NCBI RefSeq assembly: GCF_011761985.1
Contig: NZ_JAASQT010000001.1
Coordinates: 496,001 to 560,000 of the forward strand
DNA length: 64,000 nt
Source of the DNA: Brevundimonas terrae
Lineage (GTDB): Bacteria; Pseudomonadota; Alphaproteobacteria; Caulobacterales; Caulobacteraceae
Direction of reading: 5' to 3'
In this document: in pieces, positions 16,259-25,500 of the stretch
Position numbering within the stretch: the first letter of the stretch is position 1
Layout of the letters: every line of letters starts with the position of its first letter
The notes under the pieces: generated by a model
Told to the model about the DNA's origin: nothing
What the model saw: the letters and a program-made list of their open reading frames with translations, nothing else
The model's database searches: none
Program-made: the position numbers and the translations under genes

Positions 16259-17050
16259 CTATTTAGGCATTTCGCGCGCGCCATGCACCCCCGCAATCAC
16301 GGCCAGATCAACACTAGCGGCTCCGGCGTCCAGCAAGGCCTTGGTACAGGCATTGGCGGTGGCCCCTGTGGTCAGCACATCATCCACCAGAAGGATGCGG
16401 CGGCCCACGATCTTTTTGGCCCCCGAGGCCGTCACGCGAAATGCGCCGCGCACATTGGTTTTGCGACCGCCAAGGGACTTTCCGCCCTGGCTTTGGGTGG
16501 CGCGGATACGTTTGAGGCTATCGGGCAGATAGGTCAGGCCGCGAAGGGCGGCCAAGGGGCGGGCGATCTCGGCGCTCTGGTTGAAGCGGCGTTGCAAGAG
16601 GCGCGAGGGGTGGAGAGGCACCGGCACCACCGCATCGCAGTCGAGGATGAGCGGATCGGCGGCGCGGCTGAGCCAGCGGGCAAACAGCTTGGCATGGGCC
16701 TGCTGATCGCCGTGTTTGAGGCCAAGGATCAGGCCGCGCGAATGCTCGTCATAGATGCAGGCTGCGCGGGCGCGTGAAAACAGATGGGGCGTGGTCTGGC
16801 AGGGAATACAGCGCCCTCCCCCCGAAGCCAGTTCATATTCGAAGGCCTGACCGCAGCCGTCGCAAACAGGGTCTTCCAGAAAGATTATGCGGTTGAAGGC
16901 CGAGACGCTGAGGCCGCCAAGACTGCCCTCGAACCCGTCTAGACTGGCGGGCGGCAGGACAATATCGACCAAGGCCCGACCATAATCGCGCAGTCGAATG
17001 GCCCACGGGGCTTTTATTCCCGATCGCAAACGGCCATCTAATCCCGTCAT
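16259..17050 (-). CDS. comF: ComF family protein (double zinc ribbon and phosphoribosyltransferase domain)
   Basis: A 263-residue ComF/GntX-type protein. An N-terminal four-Cys zinc ribbon (CDGCGQAFEYE...CIPCQ) is followed by a phosphoribosyltransferase-like domain with the PRPP loop RRILLVDDVLTTGATA near the end and VVPVPLHPSRLLQRRFNQS before it. ComF proteins are linked to DNA uptake and replication-fork processing; no competence genes are near. The ATG at 17050 has a strong GGAGGAGG about 8 bases upstream. That start lies inside the CATG that also supplies the ATG of the divergent methyltransferase. Confidence 0.9.
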   Translation of the reverse strand: MTGLDGRLRSGIKAPWAIRLRDYGRALVDIVLPPASLDGFEGSLGGLSVSAFNRIIFLEDPVCDGCGQAFEYELASGGGRCIPCQTTPHLFSRARAACIYDEHSRGLILGLKHGDQQAHAKLFARWLSRAADPLILDCDAVVPVPLHPSRLLQRRFNQSAEIARPLAALRGLTYLPDSLKRIRATQSQGGKSLGGRKTNVRGAFRVTASGAKKIVGRRILLVDDVLTTGATANACTKALLDAGAASVDLAVIAGVHGAREMPK

Positions 17051-17933
17051 GAGCGCCCCCTCCTCCGGTCCCCCCAATATTTTCGACGCCAGCCGTCGTG
17101 TCCATCGTCTTGCCCGCGCGCAGCGCCTGTTCCCGCAGGCGGATTTTCTACATCGCAGGGCCGCCGAGGATGCCGCCCATACCCTGTCGGCCATCCTGCG
17201 CGAGTTTCCGCGCGGCGTCGATCTGTCTCCGCATGGAGGACTGGTGGCGCAGGCGCTGCAAGGCATGCCAGCGGCAGAGCGGATCGGTGCGATTGAATCG
17301 CTCGGGTCTCTGGATGAACGGGCGGCACCGGGGGCGGCCCCCTTGCCGGTGGCCGAGCAGTCGGCGGACCTGATTATCAACCTGTTTGGTCTGCACTGGG
17401 CCAATGACCTACCCGGGGCGCTGGCACAGATCCGGCGGGCCTTGCGGCCGGACGGGCTGTTTATCGGCAGCCTGTTTGGCGCGGCGACCCTGAAAGAACT
17501 GCGCGGCGTGTTGACCGAGGCAGAGCTGGAGATACGTGGCGGGGCGCAGGCGCGGATATCGCCCTTTGTCGACGGTTTTGACGGGGCGGGTCTGTTACAG
17601 CGGGCCGGATTTGCCCTGCCGGTTTCGGATGTGGATCGGGTGACAGTGCGGTATCGCGATCCGTTTTCGCTGATGCGCGATCTGCGGGCCATGGGCGAAA
17701 CAAACGCACTGGCCGGTCAGATCAAGCCGCTCAGCCGTGATATTCTGGCGCGGGCCGCAGCGCTTTATGTCGAGCGCCATGCCGAGGCCGATGGCCGGAT
17801 TCCGGCAACGTTTGAAATGGTGCATCTGGCAGGCTGGGCTCCGCACGAGAGCCAGCAAAAGCCCGCCAAGCGTGGCTCGGCCAAGATGCGGCTGGCCGAT
17901 GCTCTGGGTGTGAAGGAAGTGACGGACGAATAG
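17049..17933 (+). CDS. SAM-dependent methyltransferase-like protein (NDUFAF5/BioC-like)
   Basis: A 294-residue protein like alphaproteobacterial relatives of NDUFAF5, the complex I assembly factor. It shows FLHRRAAEDAAHTL, then the motif-II region SADLIINLFGLHWANDLPGALAQI and the post-II LRPDGLFIGSLFGAATLKEL (each read across the family). The usual SAM-binding glycine loop (D-x-G-C-G-x-G) is replaced by GVDLSPHGGLV, so methyl transfer is doubtful; NDUFAF5 itself hydroxylates arginine. No clear ribosome-binding site precedes ATG 17049, which would fall inside comF on the other strand; 16998 is an in-frame alternative. Divergent neighbour of comF, a common arrangement. Confidence 0.82.
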   Translation: MSAPSSGPPNIFDASRRVHRLARAQRLFPQADFLHRRAAEDAAHTLSAILREFPRGVDLSPHGGLVAQALQGMPAAERIGAIESLGSLDERAAPGAAPLPVAEQSADLIINLFGLHWANDLPGALAQIRRALRPDGLFIGSLFGAATLKELRGVLTEAELEIRGGAQARISPFVDGFDGAGLLQRAGFALPVSDVDRVTVRYRDPFSLMRDLRAMGETNALAGQIKPLSRDILARAAALYVERHAEADGRIPATFEMVHLAGWAPHESQQKPAKRGSAKMRLADALGVKEVTDE

Positions 17934-17941
17934 GCGGCAGA

Positions 17942-18169
17942 TCAGCCGCCTTCACCAGACCCTTCGCCGCCTCCGCCGCCCTCTCCGCCACTGCCGCTGA
18001 GAGCCGCAATGACGCGCTTCATGACCAGATCCCATTTGGCCATGACGCCGTCGCCAGTGGCCGACAGGGCCACCAGAATGACCATGGCGATCAGCGAGGC
18101 GATCAGGCCGTATTCGATGGCGGTTGCGCCGCTGGTGTCGCTTGCAAAAGCTTTGACTGTCGTGCGCAT
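17942..18169 (-). CDS. Flp/Fap-type pilin subunit
   Basis: A 75-residue type IVb (Flp) prepilin. The class III leader ends at Gly in TSGATAIEYGLIASL, where prepilin peptidase would cut before ATAIEYG with the conserved Glu5 and Tyr6. A hydrophobic helix follows (IASLIAMVILVALSATG). After a short amphipathic stretch the protein ends in an 18-residue Gly/Glu/Ser tail (SGSGGEGGGGGEGSGEGG), unusual for Flp pilins. No tad/cpa assembly genes are in the window, so this is a solitary pilin gene that would depend on machinery elsewhere. Confidence 0.88.
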   Translation of the reverse strand: MRTTVKAFASDTSGATAIEYGLIASLIAMVILVALSATGDGVMAKWDLVMKRVIAALSGSGGEGGGGGEGSGEGG

Positions 18170-18195
18170 AGGCCACCCTTTCCGGACAGGCCGGT

Positions 18196-18636
18196 TTAAA
18201 TCAAATCCCTGAGCCAGGCGATCAGCGGCTCATCGGCGGGGGGCATGGGATAGTCCCGAAGCTTATCCGGTTTGACCCACGCCAGTGCCGTATGTTCCTT
18301 GGCCACAACCGTGCCCGACCACCTACGGCAAAGGTAGAGTGGCATCAGTAAGTGAAATTTTTCGTAAGCATGACTGGTAAACACGAAGGGGGCGAGGCAC
18401 GCCTCCTTGACGTCGATACCCAGCTCTTCATGCAATTCACGGATCAGAGCCTGTTCGGGGCGCTCGCCAGCCTCGACCTTGCCGCCGGGGAATTCCCACA
18501 GGCCTGCCAGTTGCTTACCCTCGGGGCGCTGGGCGATTAGGATGCGGCCATCCGGATCGATCAGGGCCACGGCGACGACGAGGACAGTAGGGACTGCCCC
18601 CGCATTTTCGACTTCCGTCACGAGCGCCCCTGTCAC
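18196..18636 (-). CDS. mutT: (Deoxy)nucleoside triphosphate pyrophosphohydrolase, MutT family
   Basis: A 146-residue Nudix hydrolase. The Nudix box GxxxxxGE..REUxEE is complete in GGKVEAGERPEQALIREL plus HEELGI. The N-terminal strand VLVVAVALIDPDGRILIAQR and the WEFPGGK segment match MutT proteins that remove 8-oxo-dGTP from the nucleotide pool. It overlaps argJ by ATGA (18633-18636) and is probably translated from the argJ transcript; argJ-mutT linkage is common in alphaproteobacteria. Confidence 0.9.
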   Translation of the reverse strand: MTGALVTEVENAGAVPTVLVVAVALIDPDGRILIAQRPEGKQLAGLWEFPGGKVEAGERPEQALIRELHEELGIDVKEACLAPFVFTSHAYEKFHLLMPLYLCRRWSGTVVAKEHTALAWVKPDKLRDYPMPPADEPLIAWLRDLI

Positions 18637-20006
18637 GAACGATAGTCCCCGTTGATCTCGATATAACGCTTGGTCAGGTCACAGGTCCAAACCGTGGCCG
18701 AGGCGCGGCCCGAAGCGACGTGGACCGTGATGTCGATCTCGTCATTCTTCATATAGGCGCTCATCACCTCTTCATTATAGTCGGTGGCCGGTGCGCCATC
18801 GACGGCGGCGGTGTGCGGGCCAAAGAAGATGGCCAGACGGTCGCGGTCCACGGCTTCGTCGGTCTTGCCGACGGCCATGACGATACGGCCCCAGTTGGCA
18901 TCTTCACCGGCAATGGCGGTTTTCACCAGCGGGCTGTCGGCGATGGACTTGGCCAGCTTGCGGGCCGAGGCGGGCGATGCGGCGCCATCCACGGTGATCT
19001 TGACGAACTTGGTTGCGCCCTCGCCGTCCTTGACCAGTTGGTGGGCCAGATCGAGCATGACCTGTTCCAGAGCGCGCGAGAAGTCTTTCAGGCGGCGATC
19101 GCCGACGCGGCCGATGCGCGGCGCGCCCGAGGTGCCGGTGGCAAAGATCAGCGCCGTGTCATTGGTCGAGGTGTCTCCATCGACCGTCACCGAGTTGAAG
19201 GTGGTGCGGACATGAAGGTTCAGCAGCGCCTTCAGCACCGGCGGGGCGATGTCGGCATCGGTAACGATGAAGGCCAGCATGGTCGCCATGTCCGGTGCAA
19301 TCATGCCCGAGCCCTTGGCAATGCCCGAGATACGCACCTTCACGCCCTCGATCTCGCACTCGGCGGTCGAGCCCTTGGGGAAGGTGTCAGTGGTCATAAT
19401 GCCCGAACCGGCCTTGGCCCAGTTGTCAGGCGACAGACCGGCCTGGATGTCGGGCAGTTTGGCGGTGATTTTGCTGTCATCCAGCACCACACCGATCACG
19501 CCCGTCGAGGCCAGCATGACGTCGCGCTGGCGGCAGCCAAAGCGCTTGGCGGCCTCGGCGGCGGTGCGGCGGGCGGCATCGGCCCCCAGCTTGCCGGTAA
19601 AGGCATTGGCACAGCCGGCATTGATGACCATCAGGCGCACGCCCTCGCCGCCCTTTTCGGCGTCGAGTTGCTTCTTGCACCAGTCCACCGGTGCCGAGCC
19701 GACCTTGTGGCGGGTAAACACACCCGCGCAATTGGCACCGTCGGGGAAGTGGAACACCACCAGATCGTCGCGCTCGTGCTTGTAAAAGCCGGCACGGGCC
19801 GTGGCGATTTCAACACCGCCCATAACCGGCAGTTCGGGGAACGGCACAGCCAGAGGCGAGATCATCAGGTCCGGCTTGCCCGCCGCCGGTTTGGCCGCAG
19901 GCTGGGTGGCCCGCTTGATGGCCGAGGTCAAAGGATCGAGCGCCTTCTCGATGGCGGCTTCAATCATGTGACCGGTCGAGGAAGGTTTCACAGGGGGTTG
20001 GCTCAT
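18633..20006 (-). CDS. argJ: Bifunctional glutamate N-acetyltransferase / amino-acid acetyltransferase (ornithine acetyltransferase)
   Basis: ArgJ recycles the acetyl group between N-acetylornithine and glutamate in arginine synthesis. The 457-residue precursor self-cleaves before the nucleophilic Thr in SGMIAPDMATMLAF, giving alpha and beta chains. Other family segments are VINAGCANAFTGKLG, LASTGVIGV, NSVTVDGDTSTNDT and GEDANWGRIVMA. The first 47 residues (MSQPPVKPSSTGH..., Ala/Pro/Lys-rich) extend beyond the usual N-terminus, which would begin near Met48 (MISPLAVPFPELP), so the annotated start may be too long. It lies 21 bases downstream of the ppiC-like gene on the same strand. Confidence 0.94.
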   Translation of the reverse strand: MSQPPVKPSSTGHMIEAAIEKALDPLTSAIKRATQPAAKPAAGKPDLMISPLAVPFPELPVMGGVEIATARAGFYKHERDDLVVFHFPDGANCAGVFTRHKVGSAPVDWCKKQLDAEKGGEGVRLMVINAGCANAFTGKLGADAARRTAAEAAKRFGCRQRDVMLASTGVIGVVLDDSKITAKLPDIQAGLSPDNWAKAGSGIMTTDTFPKGSTAECEIEGVKVRISGIAKGSGMIAPDMATMLAFIVTDADIAPPVLKALLNLHVRTTFNSVTVDGDTSTNDTALIFATGTSGAPRIGRVGDRRLKDFSRALEQVMLDLAHQLVKDGEGATKFVKITVDGAASPASARKLAKSIADSPLVKTAIAGEDANWGRIVMAVGKTDEAVDRDRLAIFFGPHTAAVDGAPATDYNEEVMSAYMKNDEIDITVHVASGRASATVWTCDLTKRYIEINGDYRS

Positions 20007-20027
20007 CAGGCGGATCCAGTGGGGGAC

Positions 20028-20999
20028 TTAAGAAGTCGCTACGGGCGAAGACGCTGCCGCAGCAGCGGTCGAAACAGGGGGTGGCGTTTGCGGCGCAGAA
20101 CGCGGCGGGTCAATCTCGAATTCGACATTGGCCTTACCGCGCAGTTGTTCCAAGAGCTGGCGCACACCTTCATAGGTCAGATAGCGCACGATGACAGGGC
20201 GGGCCTGTTCCAGCGTCGGCGGGGTTTCGGCGCGGCGGTCCTCGACGCGCAGGATGGCCCAGCGGCCACTGGCCTCGACCGGCCCGATGACACTGCCAGC
20301 CGCTTTTTCGGTAATGGCCGCCGCATAGACCGGCGGCAGAAGGTCGGGCGTGGCATAGCCCAGATCGCCGCCAAGAGCGCGCGATGCCTCGTCCACCGAG
20401 CGTTGCGCGGCGACGGCTTCGAAACTGGTGCCCTGCCCCAGCAGCGCCAGAACGGCATCGGCCTCGGCGCGGGTGTCGCTGAGGATCAGGCGCAGGCGCA
20501 CCTCCTCGGAGCGTTTGGCGCGGCGTTGCTGTTCGGCATAGAGGCGCTGGACCGCTTCGTCGGACACGGCCTTGTCGACCGCAGATTCCACCAGCATGTC
20601 GCCTAAAATACGCTGGCGCACAGCCTCCAGACGGCGCTGGGCGGCGGGGCTTTTATCGAGGCCACGACGTTCGGCCTCGCGGGCCAGAAGGGTCTGGTCG
20701 ATCACCTCGTCCAGCACGCGGCGGAACAGTTCGGAGGCGACATCCAGCGGCTCGGCATCGCCGATCAGGCCCTGCGCCACCGCTTCGCGGCGCACATCGG
20801 AGGCCCAGATTTCATGCTTTTCGACACGGGCCACCACGCGGTCACCGGCATCGGGATGAAGTTTTTCGGGATTATCGCCACAGGCCGCCACCGACACTGC
20901 CAGCAGGACAGCAGCCAGTCTGACGGCCATAGGCCCGCCCACGGTTCGGCGCATCCGGAAAAAGTGATCGGAGAAGAACAACGGGCGCGACAATCGCAT
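20028..20999 (-). CDS. PpiC/SurA-type peptidylprolyl isomerase lipoprotein
   Basis: A 323-residue periplasmic foldase. The N-terminal hydrophobic segment AVRLAAVLLAVSVAACGDN ends in a lipobox with Cys40. A SurA_N-like helical region follows (about 60-170), then a parvulin domain with VRLRLILSDTRAEADAVLALL, GGDLGYATPDLLPPVYAAA and GPVEASGRWAILRVEDRR (the family's G-P-V-x-S-x-x-G-x-H/A segment). The tail is Ala/Pro/Ser-rich. The ATG at 20999 has AGGGAG 6 bases upstream; Met24 of this frame (20930) would give a more ordinary signal peptide. Two family prolyl isomerase His residues are not obvious, so chaperone activity may dominate. Confidence 0.85.
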   Translation of the reverse strand: MRLSRPLFFSDHFFRMRRTVGGPMAVRLAAVLLAVSVAACGDNPEKLHPDAGDRVVARVEKHEIWASDVRREAVAQGLIGDAEPLDVASELFRRVLDEVIDQTLLAREAERRGLDKSPAAQRRLEAVRQRILGDMLVESAVDKAVSDEAVQRLYAEQQRRAKRSEEVRLRLILSDTRAEADAVLALLGQGTSFEAVAAQRSVDEASRALGGDLGYATPDLLPPVYAAAITEKAAGSVIGPVEASGRWAILRVEDRRAETPPTLEQARPVIVRYLTYEGVRQLLEQLRGKANVEFEIDPPRSAPQTPPPVSTAAAAASSPVATS

Positions 21000-21110
21000 C
21001 AAACACTCCCTGCCTACACTCCCTGCACGGGGACGATAAAAGCGGACGGGCAAAAGCCTGTGAACCTGTGGTTTTGAGGCACGCATAGCTCTACCAAAAC
21101 ACTGCTCGCG

Positions 21111-21139
21111 TTGACAGGCCACAGGTCGGTGCTTAAGTC
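21111..21139 (+). promoter_or_regulatory. Putative housekeeping (RpoD) promoter of secA
   Basis: TTGACAG (21111-21117) is followed by GCTTAAGTC (21131-21139), close to the alphaproteobacterial/Caulobacter pattern TTGACGS-N10-14-GCTANAWC with N13. The secA start is about 160 bases downstream. Confidence 0.45.
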
Positions 21140-21297
21140 CGCCTTGCGCCCAAGTCGAGGGATTTTCGATTGAAGGAGCGAGGATGGAGCCGCCTGAAGG
21201 GCTGGCACCGGAAATCCTTGCGTTTTCAATGCCTCGATGCGGGCGAGAGCTGTCTTTTTCTCTGAGCCTTCAGCCGCTCGACCGTTTCGGATCACCC

Positions 21298-24150
21298 ATG
21301 CTCGGCATCGCCAAGAAATTCTTTGGTTCCTCGAACGACCGTAAAGTCAAAACCTTTATGGCCGAGGTTCAGAAGATCAACGCCCTCGAACCCAAGTTCG
21401 AAGCGCTTTCGGACGACGAACTGCGCATGATGACGCAGACCTTCCGCGATCGCGTCGAGGGTGGTGAAAGCCTCAAGAAGATCCTGCCGGAAGCCTTTGC
21501 GGTTGCCCGCGAGGCGTCCAAGCGCGTTCTGGGCCAGCGTCAGTACGACGTCCAGTTGACCGGCGGTATGATCCTGCATGAAGGCGGTATCGCCGAGATG
21601 CGAACCGGCGAAGGCAAGACCCTGGTGGCTGTGGCGCCGGTGTATCTGAATGCCCTGAACGGCAAGGGCGTTCACGTCATTACCGTGAACGACTATCTGG
21701 CCCGCCGCGACGCCGAACAGATGGGTCGCGTCTATCGCTTCCTCGGTCTGGAAGTGGGCGTGATCGTCAATGGCCTGTCGCAAGGCCAGCGCCAAATGGC
21801 CTATCAGGCCGACATTACCTACGGCACCAATAACGAATTCGGCTTCGACTATCTGCGCGACAATCTGGTCTATGACCGTCGCGAGATGGTGCAGCGTAGC
21901 CACCACTTTGCCATCGTCGATGAAGTTGACTCCATCCTGATCGACGAAGCGCGTACCCCGCTGATCATCTCCGGCCCGACCGAGGATCGTTCGGACTTCT
22001 ACAAGATCGTTGACGGTCTGGTGAAGGAACTGATCAAGGACAAGGACACCTACGAGCTGGACGAGAAGCAGCGTCAGGCGCTGCTGAGCGAGCTGGGTTC
22101 GGAGCGCATCGAGGAGATGCTCAAGGAAGCCGGTCACCTGACCGACGGCACCGAGGACCTGTATGATCCGCTGAACGTGTCGCTGGTCCACCATGTGAAC
22201 CAGGCCCTGCGCGCCAATACGCTGTATAACCGCGACAAGGACTACATCATCAAGGGCGACGAGATCGTCCTGATCGATGAATATACCGGCCGTATGATGA
22301 CGGGCCGTCGTCTGTCCGAAGGTCTGCACCAGGCGCTGGAAGCCAAGGAAGACGTCAAGATCCAGCCCGAGAACCAGACCCTGGCCTCGGTCACGATCCA
22401 GAACTATTTCCGCCTCTATGAAAAGCTGTCCGGCATGACCGGCACGGCCGCGACCGAGGCTCAGGAATTCCTCGACATCTACAAGATGGATGTTCTGGAA
22501 GTGCCGACCAACCGTCCGATCCTGCGTAAGGACTATGACGACGAGGTCTATCGCACCTTCAAGGAAAAGAACGACGCCATCACCGCCCAGATCGCCGACT
22601 GCCACGTGCGTGGCCAGCCGATTCTGGTGGGTACTGTGTCGATCGAGAAGTCCGAAGAGCTGTCGGAAATCCTCAAGACCTATGCCTACAAGGTCGAGAC
22701 GGGCCGCACCCTCAAGGCCGAATATGCCGGTCGCGAGAAGGAAGCCCAGAAGGTCGGCGATGACGCCTATGACATCACCTATGCCACCGGTAAGGGCATC
22801 CCGCACAACGTTCTGAACGCGCGTCAGCACGAGCAGGAAGCCTATATTGTGGCCGATGCCGGTCTGCCCGGCGCGGTGACCATCGCCACCAACATGGCCG
22901 GTCGCGGTACCGACATTCAGGTCGGCGGTAACCTGGAAATGCGTATCGAGCGCTGGCGTCTGGAACAGCGTAACCTCGCCATCGAGGTCACGCCCGAGCA
23001 ACTGGCCGCCAAGGAAGCCGAGTTCAAGGCCGAGATCGTCGTCGCCAAGGAGAAGGGCCTCGCCGCGGGCGGCCTGTTCGTTCTGGGCACCGAGCGTCAC
23101 GAAAGCCGCCGTATCGACAACCAGCTGCGTGGTCGTACCGGCCGTCAGGGTGACCCGGGTACGTCGAAATTCTATCTGTCGTGCGAAGACGATCTGCTGC
23201 GTATTTTCGCCGGTGACCGTCTGGACGCCATCATGCAGCGCTTTGGCGTCGCCGAGGGCGAGGCCATCAGCCACCCGTGGCTGAACCGCGCCGTCGAGAC
23301 CGCCCAGAAGCGCGTCGAGGCCCGCAACTACGACATGCGTAAAAACGTGCTGAAGTATGACGACGTCGTCAACGACCAGCGCAAGGCCGTGTTCGAACAA
23401 CGTCAGGAGTTCATGGACTCCAACGACCTGTCCGAGCTGGTGGCCGACTTCCGTCAGGACACCATTTCCGATCTGGTCGAACGCTTCATGCCGCCCAAGG
23501 CCTATGCCGAGCAGTGGGACATCGACGGTCTGGACGAGAAGGTGAAGAGCATTCTCGGTCTGGAGCTGCCGCTGCATGACTGGGCGGCCGAAGAAGGCGT
23601 GTCGAACGAAGAAATCGAAGAGCGCCTGAACGAAGCCGCCAATGCCCGCGCCGCCGAGCGTCTGGAAATGGTCGGCGTCGAACAGACCCGCAATCTCGAA
23701 AAGCAGTTCATGCTGCAAATGATCGACATGCAGTGGCGCGAGCATCTGGTGCATCTGGACCACCTGCGCGGCGTGATCGGTCTGCGTGGCTATGGCCAGC
23801 GCGACCCGCTGAACGAGTACAAGACCGAGGCTTTCAACCTGTTTGAAAACCTGCTGCACGACCTGCGCCAGAATGTGACGCGCTGGCTGATGACGGTCGA
23901 GTTCCGCTTCCAGGCTCCGCCGGAACTGGAAATGCCGGAGTTTCAGGAAATCCACCTGAATCCGGGTACGGGCGAGAACGAAATGGCCAATCCGATGGCC
24001 CAGAATCCCGAAGGTATGCTGACCGGTGATGACCGCGCCAAGCTGCCGGTCGAGGCTCTGCCGGTCGGTTGGGAACGCACCAACCGCAATGGCGACTGCC
24101 CCTGTGGTTCGGGCCGCAAGTTCAAGCACTGCCACGGTAGTTTGATTTAA
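21298..24150 (+). CDS. secA: Preprotein translocase ATPase subunit SecA
   Basis: The motor of Sec-dependent export. The 950-residue protein has the complete SecA layout: Walker A in [11 protein letters not shown], the helicase core with [17 protein letters not shown] and [16 protein letters not shown], the preprotein cross-linking domain, second nucleotide fold with [17 protein letters not shown] and [20 protein letters not shown], the helical wing/scaffold, and the C-terminal zinc-binding tail [13 protein letters not shown] that contacts SecB and phospholipid. The ATG at 21298 ([10 protein letters not shown]) is the family start; the frame extends 38 codons upstream without homology. An intrinsic terminator follows at 24275. 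Confidence 0.98.
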   Translation: MLGIAKKFFGSSNDRKVKTFMAEVQKINALEPKFEALSDDELRMMTQTFRDRVEGGESLKKILPEAFAVAREASKRVLGQRQYDVQLTGGMILHEGGIAEMRTGEGKTLVAVAPVYLNALNGKGVHVITVNDYLARRDAEQMGRVYRFLGLEVGVIVNGLSQGQRQMAYQADITYGTNNEFGFDYLRDNLVYDRREMVQRSHHFAIVDEVDSILIDEARTPLIISGPTEDRSDFYKIVDGLVKELIKDKDTYELDEKQRQALLSELGSERIEEMLKEAGHLTDGTEDLYDPLNVSLVHHVNQALRANTLYNRDKDYIIKGDEIVLIDEYTGRMMTGRRLSEGLHQALEAKEDVKIQPENQTLASVTIQNYFRLYEKLSGMTGTAATEAQEFLDIYKMDVLEVPTNRPILRKDYDDEVYRTFKEKNDAITAQIADCHVRGQPILVGTVSIEKSEELSEILKTYAYKVETGRTLKAEYAGREKEAQKVGDDAYDITYATGKGIPHNVLNARQHEQEAYIVADAGLPGAVTIATNMAGRGTDIQVGGNLEMRIERWRLEQRNLAIEVTPEQLAAKEAEFKAEIVVAKEKGLAAGGLFVLGTERHESRRIDNQLRGRTGRQGDPGTSKFYLSCEDDLLRIFAGDRLDAIMQRFGVAEGEAISHPWLNRAVETAQKRVEARNYDMRKNVLKYDDVVNDQRKAVFEQRQEFMDSNDLSELVADFRQDTISDLVERFMPPKAYAEQWDIDGLDEKVKSILGLELPLHDWAAEEGVSNEEIEERLNEAANARAAERLEMVGVEQTRNLEKQFMLQMIDMQWREHLVHLDHLRGVIGLRGYGQRDPLNEYKTEAFNLFENLLHDLRQNVTRWLMTVEFRFQAPPELEMPEFQEIHLNPGTGENEMANPMAQNPEGMLTGDDRAKLPVEALPVGWERTNRNGDCPCGSGRKFKHCHGSLI

Positions 24151-24274
24151 CAGGCCGCGTCGGGTCGAAAAGGCGGAGCCTTTTGACCGCGGCCCAAGCA
24201 GAAAGGTGGGCGGGCCTTGCCCGCCGCCGCTAACTCTCGCGACGCGGTCGCTCGCTGCTTGAGCGGTAAAAATC

Positions 24275-24307
24275 AGGGGTGGGGGCTACGGCCCTCGCCC
24301 CTTTTTT
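24275..24307 (+). terminator. Intrinsic terminator after secA
   Basis: AGGGGTGGGGGC and GCCCTCGCCCCT pair around a TACG loop (two mismatches/wobbles) followed by a six-T run. The 190 bases between secA and the next gene otherwise show nothing recognisable. Confidence 0.75.
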
Positions 24308-24342
24308 ATTGGGTGAACAGCAGAACACGCTAAGGTGCGTGC

Positions 24343-25500
24343 ATGCTAAAACACCGTTTTACCCGCGCCTTGTCGTTGTCTCCCGAGCGTCTGCATTTTG
24401 CGGCGCACAGCCACCATCTGTGGCCGGATGTCTCCTATGAGGCGCAAGGGCTGGCTTGGGACGATGCCAACCGCCATGCGGACCGCAAGTGGGACCTGAT
24501 CTTCGGTGAGGTCATTCCCGCGGCCCAAGGCCATGTGGCGCGTCTGCTGGGGCTGCCCGATGCCAACAGCATCGTCTTTGCGCCCAATACCCATGACCTG
24601 TTGCTGCGTATCGTTTCGGCGGTTGAGAAGCCGACTGTCCGTATACTGACGACTGATGCGGAGTTCCATTCGTTCCGGCGCCAGAGCCAGCGCTGGGAAG
24701 AGACAGGCGCGGCGGAACTGACCACCGTGCCGATCGAACCCTTCGACAGTTTCGAAGCCCGTTTTCTGGCCGAGGCGCAAAAGGGCGGCCATGATCTGAT
24801 CTTTGTCAGTCAGGTATTTTTCCGCACCGGAACCTTGGCCGGAAACCTTGAGCCGCTGGCGGCCCTGTCGCGTCCCGAGGGGCCGTGGGTGGTGATTGAC
24901 GGCTATCACGGCTTTATGGCCACGCCGACCGATCTGTCGGGCATCCATGACCGCGTGTTTTATCTGGCCGGCGGTTATAAATACGCCATGGCGGGTGAAG
25001 GGGCGTGTTTCCTGCATGCGCCCGATGGCTATGGTCCGCGCCCTGTTGTGACCGGATGGTTTGCCGAGTTCGGCGATCTGGAAGGACCGGCGGGCGGTGT
25101 CGGCTATCGCACCGATGGCGGGCGGTTCTGGGGGGCGACCTTCGATGTCAGCGCCCTTTACCGCTTCAATGCCGTGCAGGACATGCTGGCCGCCGAAGGG
25201 ATCGCGATTGCCGATATGGCCGAACATTCGCGCCGGTTGCAGCAGCAATTCCAGAGCGCGATTCAGGCCTCGGACAAGGGACTACTGGCGGCGGCTCGCT
25301 GGCTCAATCCGGTGGTTGGCGAACAGGCCCGTGCGCGTTTTCTGGCGCTCAAACACCCCGAAGCCGCGACCATTCGCGACCGTTTACTGGAGGCGCATAT
25401 CGTCACCGATGTCCGTGACGATGTGATCCGGTTCGGCTTTGGTCCCTATCAGGACGAAGCGGACGTGGAGCGCCTGATCGCTGCCTGCCTGTCGGTTTAG
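24343..25500 (+). CDS. PLP-dependent class V aminotransferase/kynureninase-like protein
   Basis: A 385-residue fold-type I PLP enzyme. It has the N-terminal segment LHFAAHSHHLWPDVSYEA typical of a kynureninase-like subgroup, the Asp that contacts the PLP pyridine N in WVVIDGYHGFMA, and the Schiff-base Lys in LAGGYKYAMAGEGACF. Substrate not known; no tryptophan catabolism genes (kynA, kynB) are near, so kynureninase activity is not assumed. The stop interlocks with that of the convergent gene in TTAG (25497-25500). Confidence 0.85.
   Translation: MLKHRFTRALSLSPERLHFAAHSHHLWPDVSYEAQGLAWDDANRHADRKWDLIFGEVIPAAQGHVARLLGLPDANSIVFAPNTHDLLLRIVSAVEKPTVRILTTDAEFHSFRRQSQRWEETGAAELTTVPIEPFDSFEARFLAEAQKGGHDLIFVSQVFFRTGTLAGNLEPLAALSRPEGPWVVIDGYHGFMATPTDLSGIHDRVFYLAGGYKYAMAGEGACFLHAPDGYGPRPVVTGWFAEFGDLEGPAGGVGYRTDGGRFWGATFDVSALYRFNAVQDMLAAEGIAIADMAEHSRRLQQQFQSAIQASDKGLLAAARWLNPVVGEQARARFLALKHPEAATIRDRLLEAHIVTDVRDDVIRFGFGPYQDEADVERLIAACLSV

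Noticed and set aside
18720..20606. A 628-codon plus-strand frame
   Set aside because: Antisense to argJ and ppiC; the minus-strand genes carry clear catalytic motifs.
21292..24135. A 947-codon open frame on the minus strand
   Set aside because: Antisense shadow of secA, which has every family motif on the plus strand.
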